Source of the DNA: Antrodiella citrinella
Lineage: Eukaryota > Basidiomycota > Agaricomycetes > Polyporales > Steccherinaceae
Length of the DNA stretch: 64,000 nucleotides
NCBI GenBank assembly: GCA_004802725.1
Contig: SGPM01000070.1
Location: 31,106-95,105 of the forward strand
Direction: 5' to 3'
Shown here: positions 53,776 to 64,000 of the stretch, piece by piece
Layout of the letters: the number at the start of each line of letters is the position of its first letter
Numbering within the stretch: position 1 is the first letter of the stretch
The notes under the pieces: generated by a model
What the model saw: the letters and a program-made list of their open reading frames with translations, nothing else
Database searches by the model: none
What the model was told of the DNA's origin: nothing
Translations under genes and position numbers: made by a program

Positions 53776-54903
53776 CTCGCGTCCTCGGGGCTAGGCACTG
53801 TCAAGAAAGGTATGCGGCAGCTGCGAGAGGGATGAGCGGTGCGGAGAGGTGTGGAGTGGAGAGGTGTCAGTGTATGCTGATGCTGAGAGACTTGACCTGT
53901 GCGGCTGAAGAGATGCTTGAGGGGATGCTTGAGGGGCTGCGAGTAGATACTGAAGGGGAGAAGATGCAAGTACGGAATAAAGGCGAGGAGAGAAGAAACC
54001 GGCGGAAACGCGTCAATTTATACATTCATTGGAGGCTGACGGAGGCTGACATCCTGAAAACGGAAAGTTTGAGAATCAGTTTCTTGATTAAGACCCCATC
54101 TGTCTGTCAGGATTTCAATCGAGACTGGGAAGACGAATTGGGATGTGAAGAGGCTGACGGTCGAAGATGAGAGCAGAAGAAAGAAAAGAGATGTTAGAGC
54201 CACCAGGCGACGACTGAAAGTACTGAACGTTGAACTTAGTAGTGTTACGCGTACGTCGCGCGTTGCCACATGTCGCCACAGTGCACGTGATCGCGTCTTT
54301 TCGAGCACATGTCCTAGTCTTTGTTGAACGGGTAGGAGGCTCGTAAAGCCGAGTTTGGAGAAGAATGGTATCATTGAGCCAATACTCATGATAGTGTTTG
54401 AGTTGAAAAGCACATCGACATCGTAGGACTGCCTCTGTCTTTGACCGCAAATACCATCCTCCCTCCGCGAATGCCTGCGTAGATGTGGTTTTGATGAGAG
54501 TCTCATGTCAGTCATCGTGCGCAATTCAACAGAACCCCACAGGTCAGCTGCACGACAAGCTTATCATTGACAGGCTGGGTATCAATAGAGGTAATAGTTC
54601 GAAAGGGAACGAAAACAAATCGGAGAGAAACGAAAGTACCACGCAATGAGAGAAGAAAAGTCGTCCATGATCGTAGCTTAGATGAGGAGAGTATGTGAAG
54701 TACATATGGGTTGGGTTTATAGGTCGTAGAAGAGCAGGGAGGAAAATGCAGCGAGGGCGAGGATGGAGGAGACTGAGGGTAATGGATGGGGAGAATGGGA
54801 TGGCAAGAGAGCATGATGATGGATGATAAGTAACAGGCAAGTAACATAAGCCCTTACATAAAAAGTTCCAACAAACAAGAGTCCCGCATCAACCTCACTC
54901 TCC
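53776..54903. other. gene-free spacer, 1.1 kb
   Basis: The left part must contain the promoter of the duplicated-module gene. A 12-nt direct repeat (GATGCTTGAGGG twice, about 53912-53935) and a GGAGGCTGAC repeat near 54033-54050 occur. The open frames on both strands show no family resemblance. The right end holds the 3' region of the LIM-RhoGAP gene. Confidence 0.4.
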
Positions 54904-57900
54904 TTAGATGCGTTGTCGCACAGCCGCAGACGACGGTGGGTGTCCGTTAGGCGAGAATGGATGTGGACTGTCACTACTGCTCCTCGGAGCAAACGACTGT
55001 GGACGTTCCGACGGTGGTCGACTAGGCGCCTGACCTGATGAAGATGAAATTGGCATAGTCCATTCGGGCTGGCCATTGGGATGTCCATTCGCAGCGCTTC
55101 TGGGTTGTGGCGATTGAATGGCCGCCACTCCCTGCTGCAATGAAGGTGTTGACGATCCTCCAGACATTGGCGAGAACGGTGTATGCTGCTGAGGGGTAGG
55201 GGATGTATGACGCGACTGCATACCCGTTGTCCGTACTTGAGACTCCGACAACGTAGATCCCATAGGCGGACGGTCCAGCAATTGAGGGTTAGATTGGTTT
55301 CCTCTGAATTGAGAGCCTGGTCAGTAAGGAATGGACAGTCCTAGGCATACTCGGCGACTCACCGCGGCGGGAATGACCTCATGTCTTCTGATCGTGGAGT
55401 GCTGAACGGCGAGGAGCCAAGGACAGGGGACATGAGGCCAGGCGTACGAGCACCAGACTTCAGACGCATGTACGTATCGCATTTTTTCAAAAACTCCTTG
55501 CTTGGGAGTTCTAGGCTGTTGGCAAAGTACTCCTGGTCCTGCACAATGGTCATGAATTCTTCAGGTACGAAGAAGAACTCGTCTTGGTTCTCAAGCAGCG
55601 ACGTGACTACTCGAATGGCACCAAAGCTCTCGTCTCGTACAGCATCCCGTCCCCGCGAGTAGAGGATGGAGGGGCATATGACTGTTGCGAGATTAGGCAG
55701 ATCCATCTTGCTTCCCGTTTCCTTGTCGATGTGTGCGAACGATGCAACCCACTTGAGGAAGACGAACAGTACCTCCATAGTATCCCGATGACACTTGGGG
55801 AGTATCAGTGATATCATGTGAAGTAGTCGCTTGCGGTCGGCCTCGTTGGGAAGGGCTGTAGATTTCACCGAATGATCAGCAGATAGTTCAAGGCATGTAC
55901 ACGACGACGTACTTTGAGACGCAATGAGCAGACGATGCAACTTGAACGTCATCAATGGATCAGGGAGTTCGCGGAGGAACTTCTTTAACAATGCAGCTAA
56001 CTGAACAGGGTTGTCTGTCGAGAGATCTACCGAAGACGGGTCTCGATCGATTGCGTCAGTCAAGTCTTTGAGGCGTCTGATGTTCCCGTTTTTGCGGAAG
56101 ATACCCTCAATCGACATGTCTAGATTCAGATAAATCATATTTAGCTTCTTCAGTATGTTGTAGAATGTAAAAACACGTACCCATCTGCCTCATCGCACTC
56201 ACAACGTCATCAATGAAACTTGGGATCCTTAAAGGCGACCGTGAGGCTCCGTGTATTGAATCTGCACCTTCACGTTCAGCAAGAAGCTCTAACGGAACCC
56301 CAAATACGCCCGCTGACAACACGAAATATGTCAAGACCAATCCACCAATCGCTGCATGGAAGAGACGTACCCTTCTTTTTGACATTCTTCTTGTCGTTCC
56401 CGGCTTTAAAGAATTTGTTCCAGAACGTAGGCTTCTTGTTCTCGACAAGCTCCAAAATCTCATCCAGATCAAACTGGTCGCGTAGCGGCGATCGTTGAAG
56501 TGCAAGCACAGCACAATGCTTCACTATGCTTAACTCTAACGCACCCAAGTCAGCGATAAATGGTATCGAGCTTTGTCTGGGTAATGAACGATGTTGCTCG
56601 CGCGCTTGTGCAGCTTCGACGATCTGAGGAATGTCAGCCAAGGTAATCCCGTCTTCACCGGGGAGTGTGGGCTCGTCCATTCCACCAGCAGGCGACGTAG
56701 GCGCAGAGTCGTCTACGATCATCACCTCTGTATTATTTCTGCCAAGAGTGGCTCGAATCTGACCTTGACCATCGAAGTCGATCGTCCCGGGAGGCATGAG
56801 TCGTGGCCTAGAAGGTCCAGCGGTCGAAGTCACGGGCACCGACTGAACCAAGGCGGAAGCTGGCGGTGGTTTGGTGAGTTTATTGTAGGACTGCGACTGA
56901 GAGGGCGTCGGCCGTTGTGATGAGTGTTCGCTACGCTGGTGAGTATCCGCAGGATGCGCGACTTTTCCTGTAGGACTCTCGACGATGGTGGAGCGCTTCG
57001 GTACTCTTGCTGTCGCGGAGAGTTTGCGATCGAGGTGTACCGATCTCAAGCGGTTGATGTCTCCTGAATCACGATATGGATCTTGGTTAAGTTCATCCTC
57101 TAGTTGTGGTACTGGGGCTACGGTAAAAAAAATTAAGCCCCCTAATCCCTGTATTTCGTAGAATGTACTCACCAGGTGTTGCAGGTACGACACCGCGATT
57201 CTTCAGCAAGACAAAAAGTCTCCGCAAGGCAACGTTGAGTAGGAATGCGTATTGCTCCAAGCGTGATACCGTTTGGAAGCCGGATCGACAGCCGCCATGA
57301 GCATGGTCAGTACATAGTATAACAGTCGGTACGCGGCCGAACTCAGGAGTGTCCTTCATGGATTCCAGCTCATACGTGAACAGCTTTACGTTGGCCGGCG
57401 GTCTCCTCGCGGTAGAGAGCTTAGGTCCATCCTTCTTCTCATCCTTACCCTCCCCGTCCGCCTTCTCCTTGTCCTCGTTCTTCTGCATCAGCTCCTTGGG
57501 AAGAGGAACAGCCGCCACCTTTCCGCAAGACGCACATTGTACGCAGGCCGAATGCCACCGTTGGAACGTACCGAGTCTGACACAGTCCTCCTCCACCGTG
57601 CCTTTGCACTTCGCACACCAATCCGTCGGCTGGACAACCGTGCTGGTTTTCGACGGGTCACGGGTTGTTGGGGAAAATGGCGAATCGCCGGCATTCTCCG
57701 GTGCAAGACTGGTGAAACCGTAGGTGACGCCTTGTGTGCTTGCATTGCTCTGATCCTCGTGCCCCATAACTTCGCCATTGGCACGCTTCAGCATACGTTT
57801 CGCCGTAGGGTTCCCACCCTGTATAGCGAGCATGTGAAGCTTATCCAGGAACGATGCGATGGCTTCTTGTCCGTTGTGATCTCGCTCGAGCTTCAACGCG

Positions 57901-59819
57901 GCAGTAAGAGCAATCCGGATAAGGATCTTGAGGTAATGCGCGAGACCCGTGACCAGTGCAAGCAGTTCCTGTGTCATACCCATCCGTCGTGCGCCAGTCT
58001 CTTGCGTATGTGATAGGAGTGTGAAGAGGTCGACCGTCTTCCGACACAGCATACGTGCTTCTCGTACGTGAGACATCCCTACGCGAAGTTTCCTTAGTAT
58101 ATCCATGGGATGTGTGGTATGCGAATTACGAACCTTTGAGATTCAAACGAGCGAATTGGAACTCAAGATCATCAATAGTCGCGAATAGGACTTCGACATG
58201 AAGTATGAACTTCTCCGCCATCCGGATAGCTTCCAGATATTGCCCATTGCTGACCTGACGCAACATGTCTGAGATGCACGCTGCACTCGATTCCTCAAAC
58301 GCCGACAGTACGCTATCCAAACGCGTCAGGTGCAGTGTTTACGAGTTGTGCAAATTCACTTACGTCCAGATGCGGTACACTTGCTGCTCCATCCGTACTT
58401 GCTTATCCTTCAGCGATGCCTGGGACTCCGTCCGTTCCTCCTCCACATACGTCTCGTGATTTGGCGGCAAATTTTCTCCGTCGTTGCCATCTATAGGCGG
58501 CGGCATCAACTCACTTGTTGGTCGCTTTGTGACAACTTTCACATTCCAGAACTGTAAAACATATAGATCAGACGCTGTGAGCCGGAAGTCCGGACTTGGA
58601 ACATACCTTGTTAATCATATAACACTCTGGGTGCCAGCACTCGTCCCGCATATTCCGGTTTATCTCCACGAACTGCTTCAAAATCGCGCTGTTGCAGCCA
58701 GCGCATTTCGTAGCGAACCTGGTCGAGTAATGGTAATGGCAGTAGACGTCACCATCGTGTTCATAATATGAATCCTGAGGGCCAAACAGTGTCGGACATA
58801 CGGAGCATGTGAAGTGTTCCACATGGAATTTCTTGTCTGCATATACTGAGTAACAAATACCGAGATGAAGAGTGGAATAAACATACTGCATGCAGTTATA
58901 TAGCTTCCACGCAGAGCCTGCCCGCACTTGGCGCAAATGAGGTTCAGGCGACGGAAGTAGTCCCGTTCGCAAAGGGGATGTTGTTTTCCATCAGGTCCGT
59001 CAATGGGGAAGAATTTCGACGCAACAACCGTGCCGCAATCCTGGAGACATAGTGAGCGCACTGGAATGTTGTCATAGGCTTGCGACATACCATGCACTTG
59101 AAGCAGTTAAGATGGTACACGGCCCCTAGTGCCCGCACGAACGCACCCTGCATCACCTTCCCACAAGCTGAGCATGTTCTATGAGATAATGAGGAGGGGT
59201 CAGGATCCGGCACGACGAAGAGCGTGAATAATATAACATGAAATGACACATACGTGTTGCTCATACTGGTGGAAGTATGTGTTGTAGAAGCAGGTGTTTG
59301 ACCGCCAGCCCCGGCAGCGGATGAATCAGAGTTCAGGGAGGTATCTGAAGCAATACTACGCCGTCTACGTCGTGAGTACTCGGAGTGGTCTGAGGATGAA
59401 GGCTGGTTGTGATTGCTAGAGCTGGCAGGAGTAGTCGGACGGCTTGCAACGAGAAGACCCTGTGATCGATAAGCACCCAAGTCTGATATTTGTTGATCAT
59501 TGGCATAGGCCACGTCGGAATGGTTGAAGTCCTCGCTGTGAGAGTGGTGACCGGTATAAGGCTTTGGTCTCTTGGGATCGTGGTCGTGCGGGGAAGGCGC
59601 TGTCGATGCTCTCGTAGGAAAGTTTGGACGATCGGGAATCTGAATGGTGTTGGCAGGAGGGGCGGACATAGGAGCATTGCGAGAAGGAGAGGTCGAGAAT
59701 TGACCTTGACCTTGGAAGACATCGGAGTCGGCAGACATGTATGCAAGAGCAGACTGATTTGAGGGAGGCGATCCAACTGGCTGCTTGTACCGACGGCCCT
59801 GGTCTACGGAATCGCTCAT
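54904..59819 (-). CDS. LRG1: LRG1-type LIM-RhoGAP protein
   Basis: This Rho-GTPase-activating protein limits Rho1 signalling to cell-wall synthesis and polarity. After a disordered N-terminus (MSDSVDQGRRYKQPVGSPPS…) come three LIM domains: RTCSACGKVMQGAFVRALGA…LCERDYF; CAKCGQALRGSYITAC…HFTCSVCPTLFGPQDS; KCAGCNSAILKQFVEINRNM…CWHPEC. A fourth LIM-like finger lies further on (WCAKCKGTVEEDCVRLGTFQ … CVQCASCGKV). The C-terminal RhoGAP domain has GVFGVPLELL, the arginine finger in EGIFRKNGNIRRLKDLTDAI, LKKFLRELPDPLMTFKLHRL, and MDLPNLATVICPSILYSRG. A Ser/Pro-rich tail follows to PPSSAAVRQRI. Around fifteen introns interrupt it. The LIM-RhoGAP combination is diagnostic of the fungal Lrg1/Rga1 group. 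Confidence 0.87.
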
Positions 59820-60702
59820 GTGGGTAATCGCAACGGTTGCAGGATCGCCAGAGTGCTGAGAGCGAGAGGAATACGATGGCTGAGGGGACGAGTAGGATGT
59901 TGTAAACGATGAGCGCGAGATAGTGGGGAACGAGGAACGACACCGAGGACGACGAGCAGGAGCACTGCAATGGCATTTGGCACCGGTGTACCTCCCGTGA
60001 CCTGTGACCTGTGACTCCCGTGACTACGCTCCCCGCGCGCTTCAAGTTCCGCATCGCCGCAAGCTACTGCCAGCTTTCATCTGTTTCGACCGCGGTGTTT
60101 CGTCTTTTCTGGGGGTAGTGGGCCTCTTCACCAGCGAGAAAAGTTGAACAATACAAAGGTGAAATGTTCACATGAATGTTCACACTGAACGCGATCGAAC
60201 CTTCTCATATTTGGGTTCTACAATCGTACACATTGAACCTTTACACTACCTTTCCCATGCTCAGTGCAAAATAGTCTCGCTCCAGGACCTCTGCAAACAC
60301 ACCTCGGTCTGCTTTTCAAAGGTCTGTATCTCAATCCCACCGACATTCCTGAGAGTCTTGACGCATTGCATAGTGCACCGTTACCGTATGTTTATACCTG
60401 GTCACAGTCAGGCGGAGGCTCGCGAGTCACAGCGCGTAGCTTACCAATCACAGTCGGTGACGGTAGATCTTGACATTCGTGTTATGGAGCGGGCCACCTA
60501 GACGCCGCTACTTTTGTGCAGTGGCGAATTTCGGTGGGCAGTCGCTCAGCAGAGCGCTATACGGGGCGCTTATACCCATGCCAACTCCCGTTGAGAAAGA
60601 AAGGTAAGCTACTATACTACTTCGAGGTGTGTGGCGTCGACGGCGAGGGTAGAGAAACTTTATGTATGTTAGAAGAGTATATACAACCAGAACTCGAACA
60701 AA
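59820..60702. other. spacer between LIM-RhoGAP and transposase genes
   Basis: These 883 nt carry the LIM-RhoGAP promoter on the left and the 5' flank of the transposon on the right. Short repeats of GTGACCTGTGAC lie at 59996-60013. The 5' terminal repeat of the element would be expected here, but its partner is not in the window, so I could not identify it. Confidence 0.4.
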
Positions 60703-63700
60703 ATGCCTCGCGCATCTCGTCACAAGCTCAAGGCTGCTGCACGAGCCAGATCAGGCCTGGCAGCCAGTAGACAGCTCGCCGCCGCAGCAAATGAGCCTCC
60801 GAATGTCATCATCGTTGACTCAGATTCAGACAGTGAGTCTGATGTTGTCGTCCTGGAGGGCAATCCACGCAGTCAGCTGCTTGAACTTGAACCTCAATTG
60901 GATGAAAATCACTCACTGCAATCAGAACACGAAGCTCAGGGAGGCTCAGACTCGGAGACAGAAGATGGCTGCACCGTGTGGACAGGTGGCGTGAGTCACA
61001 ATCCTTGCCTCAGCGACAGCAGTGACTCGGAGTGGGAGGATAATGATTCGGACTCGGAGACNGGAAGCTCAGACTCGGAATCTTGCATGGAGGTCCACAC
61101 CCTGGATGATGAAGAGCTGTTGGNGGGTCTGCAGGACGAGCTTCAAAAGCTCTCGAAGCCAACGCCGTACGAGGAGCTGCTGAATATTGATCAGAGAAAA
61201 TGGAAGANGGCTGAGTCGCAGCGGAATCTGGGATACCATGGCCACTCGGNGATGANCGANNNNCGAGCACGCAAAGAAGGCACGAGACAAGGAGAAAGAG
61301 GCCGAGAAGTCGAGAAAGAGGTGAGTCTGAGCCCAACAATAGCGAAGATTTTATGAACTTACTTTGATATGTCACCGTTCACGTACAGCGCAAGTGCGGC
61401 GTTGATGCGCAATTTCTTCGCACCACGCTCCGAGCAACCACCGCAACCTTTTGCGACCGCCTCTCCCAACAACTCGGTACTCGATGTGGATGATTGCGCT
61501 GAAGAAGATGCACATGACGACTCGCAGCCCGAGTCCGAGTCAGCAGTGATCTTCACAGGGTATTCCTCAGATGAGGATTCGGAAGGGAATGATGATGTTT
61601 CAGACGACAACGGCAGGGATGACGGCGTGTACGTTGAGGTGGTCGATGAAGACGATAGCGAGGGAGGAGATCCGAGTCCTGGGCGGTCCAACCCGTCGGC
61701 CGTGGACGATTTTCGGCTATCGCACTCACAGCTTCCAACCCCTCGAGTGCGATCTGCCAGTGACAAGTCAGCTGCAGAGAGCACATGTGACAACTTAAAT
61801 GTAGTCACTGTACCGTTGTTGTCTGCTGGCAGTTTGCAAGCATCTGCATGCGAGCCTTTGCGGGTGCGTTCCACGGCACCACCACTAAAACGGCAGCGAC
61901 TCGAGATCCCTTACCGTGAAGCTCGTAAACGCAAGCAGGAGGAGAGACGAAAAGAGCTTACCACTGCTTTGGATATGATGGAAAGGCTGATCAAGTCGAA
62001 GAAGACCGAATTCGACGCCGGGGCCAATGGAGTTCAGGCACGTCGCGCGAGATGTATTCAAAGTCATCTGCACATGGTTCTTCATAACGGCCGTGATTCC
62101 AAGGAGGCATCAGAACGTGCTGCAGAGAGCAACGGACTTGCACGCAAGTGGGGTGGAAGGATGGTTCGACAATGGGTCCGCGAGTGGGTGAATAAACGCG
62201 AGCTGCCGAATTCACTTCGTGGCAAACATCCGAAGACGTTTTCACTCCTTGACGATCCTGTCATACGGGCCGAAATGCGATCGTTCGTCCGCTCGAACAA
62301 ATGGTGCATGGATCCTGCAAAGCTGGCGGAGTTTTCAGCAGAAAAAATGGTGCCTGATGCTGCGAAAAAGTACCTTCACCACATCGTTGACAAGGAGATT
62401 CCAAACGGTCTCAAGAAATACCTGGAGCTTGAGCTCTTCCCGCGCGTTCATCTCAAACCGGGCAAAGGTGTCTCTCTGCGGACCGCACGAAGATGGCTTC
62501 ATCGCGAGGGCTTTCGTTTTATTGAGCACAAGAAGTCTCTATATTACGATGGCCATGAGCGACCCGATGTCGTAAAATACCGCCAGGAGACATTCTTGCC
62601 GGCCATGCAGAAGCTCCAAGCCCGACTTGTCAAATATGAGGTCGGCAATGTTTCGTCGTTGGTACAAGAGCCTCGCCGTGCCAATTATGTTGAACGTCAG
62701 CTGGTGCTGGTTGCGCACGACGAAATGACAGCACAGGCAAATGACGGTCAGAAGAAAAGCTGGGTTCTTGACGGCGAGCATGCATTGAAGAAAAAAGGGG
62801 CTGGTCGGGGAATGCACCAGAGCGACGTGATATGCTCGACGATTGGTTGGGTTGCCGAAGCAAGTCAAAGTTTGGAATACGGGAAGAATTATGATGGGTA
62901 CTGGAACGGGGAAATGTTTGTAACTCAAGTTGGTTTTTTTTTTCTTTCTGTCGACTCGCCGATCTAACATCTCTTATAAAGCTCAAACAAAAGATAATCC
63001 CAGCACTCGAAGCAGCTCACGGGCCCGGATATCAGTTCCTCATTGTTGTCGACAATTCTCAAGGGCATTCAGCTTACGCTGAAGATGCATTGCTGGTGCA
63101 GCGGATGAATATGAAACCTGGCGGTCAGCAAGCACGCATGCGAGATGGCTGGTATGAACACGACGGCCGTCGTATTATACAGCCCATGGTGTTCCCTCCC
63201 GATCACGCAGATCATCCTGGTGCTGCAAAGGGCATGAAACAGGTGTTGATGGAGCGGGGCCTGTGGACTCGTGGACTCTTGATGAAATGCAGAGGGGATG
63301 GTAAGAAGTGCGATGCTGATGCCACGACGTGCTGTGCAACCTGAATCCTGGAACTGCAACCCGACTTCACAGAACAGCGATCACTCGTACAAGAAGTGAT
63401 TGAAGCAGCAGGGCATATGTGCATCTTCCTGCCAAAATATCACTGCGAGTTGAATCCCATCGAGTTTTTTTGGGGTGCGGTCAAACGATATCTCCGCGAA
63501 CACTGTGATTATACGTTCAAGACTCTTCAAGAGAGTTTACCGAAGGCATTGGCGTCGGTGAGCAAGGAGTTGATTAGGAAATGGGAGCACCGGATGATTC
63601 AATGGATGGAAGCATACAGGTCGGGGCTGAGCGCAAAGGATGCTCAATTTCAGGTCAAAGCATTTGGAACGAAGCGATACAAGTCGCATCGCCGTGTTCC

Positions 63701-63872
63701 AGAGCGGCTCGCTGCTTTGTTAGACCCTTTTATGTGCATAATTACCATATTGGGAAGTATATTCCCATCTGCGGCGAAATTTGAGAGCATGGACTTTGGC
63801 ATTTTTGACATTTCGGACTATGAAGGTGTTTATCGGACAAAAAAGCAAAGTTCATGCGAGACGCCAATTTAA
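60703..63872 (+). pseudogene. DDE-type transposase gene with an in-frame TGA
   Basis: Three coding segments are visible. The N-terminal part is acidic and Ser-rich, with a SUMO-interaction-like motif (VIIV at residues 35-38, followed by an acidic/Ser run). A middle segment carries a helical DNA-binding region (KWGGRMVRQWVREWVNKREL; GVSLRTARRWLHREGFRFIE) and the first catalytic Asp (LVLVAHDEMTAQ). After an intron (about 62931-62980) follow FLIVVDNSQGHSAY (second Asp) and CELNPIEFFWGAVKRYLREH (Glu), giving a D-D-E triad as in DDE endonucleases. A TGA at 63342-63344 interrupts the frame between the second Asp and the Glu, while the frame beyond stays open and conserved. Ambiguous bases near 61250-61264 hide a 1-nt length error: the downstream EHAKKARDKEKEAEKSRK frame splices correctly only if one base is added or two are removed. 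Confidence 0.75.
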
Positions 63873-64000
63873 CGATGAATCATGAGGATACATGAGGATA
63901 CACAATGCAACACAATGAATCATCGTTTTGTCTCATTATTCCCTACCTCATGTTGTCTCCTCAATCAAATCATGAAGCTTCGGCATCGTGTATCATCGTG
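63873..64000. other. 3' flank of the transposase gene
   Basis: This short flank runs to the window end. AACGATGAATCA (63872-63883) is followed within 45 nt by an 11-of-12 inverted match (TGAATCATCGTT). The element's 3' terminus is probably beyond the window. Confidence 0.4.

Noticed and set aside
53912..53935. Adjacent GATGCTTGAGGG repeats as a possible CRISPR-like or satellite array
   Set aside because: Only two copies without spacers, in a eukaryotic genome; a simple local duplication.

Overview
The window comes from an intron-rich filamentous basidiomycete, most likely a mushroom-forming agaricomycete. Almost every gene is cut by 50-90 nt GT-AG introns with CTRAY-like branch sites. Several proteins have basidiomycete-type architectures: a Ubc2-type STE50 with two SH3 domains, F-box/leucine-rich-like orphans, an ectomycorrhiza-regulated-esterase-like hydrolase, and a chromodomain protein related to the 5-hmdU DNA kinase helical domain. 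The sequence is a draft assembly, with one 411-nt N gap and many scattered ambiguous bases. The ambiguities cluster in a tandem-repeat block (4.7-8.1 kb) and in a transposon at the right end. All functions are read from translated motifs; no database search was run.

Layout, left to right. 0-4.7 kb: a possible 3' gene end, MON1 (vacuolar/endosomal Rab7 GEF subunit, minus) and an alpha/beta hydrolase (plus). 4.75-8.1 kb: gene-free, degenerate repeat block containing the gap. 8.1-11.8 kb: cytochrome c heme lyase, two tandem methionine-R-sulfoxide reductases and a 161-aa tropomyosin. 12.1-18.6 kb: a DUF2408/UPF0662 gene with an anomalous 706-nt intron, then ATP1 and mitochondrial bL21m facing away from each other across 149 bp. 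18.6-21.4 kb: gene-poor DNA with a 32-bp-arm palindrome. 21.4-42 kb: dense housekeeping genes (a low-complexity trafficking-like protein, NOC4, a J-domain protein, STE50/Ubc2-like, a TMEM53/DUF829 protein, IPI3, complex I 21-kDa subunit, a RanBP2-zinc-finger nucleoporin-like protein, CDK7).

42-54 kb is more accessory: two F-box-like genes flank an intronless gene joining a DNA-hypermodification-related helical domain to a chromodomain, a J-domain/coiled-coil protein, an OHCU decarboxylase, and a choline-phosphate-cytidylyltransferase paralogue whose active-site HxGH has become NIAH. An unrecognised gene built from duplicated exon modules follows. 54.9-59.8 kb holds an LRG1-type LIM-RhoGAP. 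60.7-63.9 kb holds a DDE transposase gene with an in-frame TGA.

Themes shared by neighbours: mitochondrial respiration and biogenesis (heme lyase, ATP1, bL21m, complex I 21 kDa), ribosome biogenesis (NOC4, IPI3), and signalling, polarity and cytoskeleton (STE50, LRG1-like GAP, tropomyosin). Many pairs are divergent across short intergenic regions. The best candidate for an under-described system is the chromodomain/hypermodification-domain protein at 44.2-45.6 kb.
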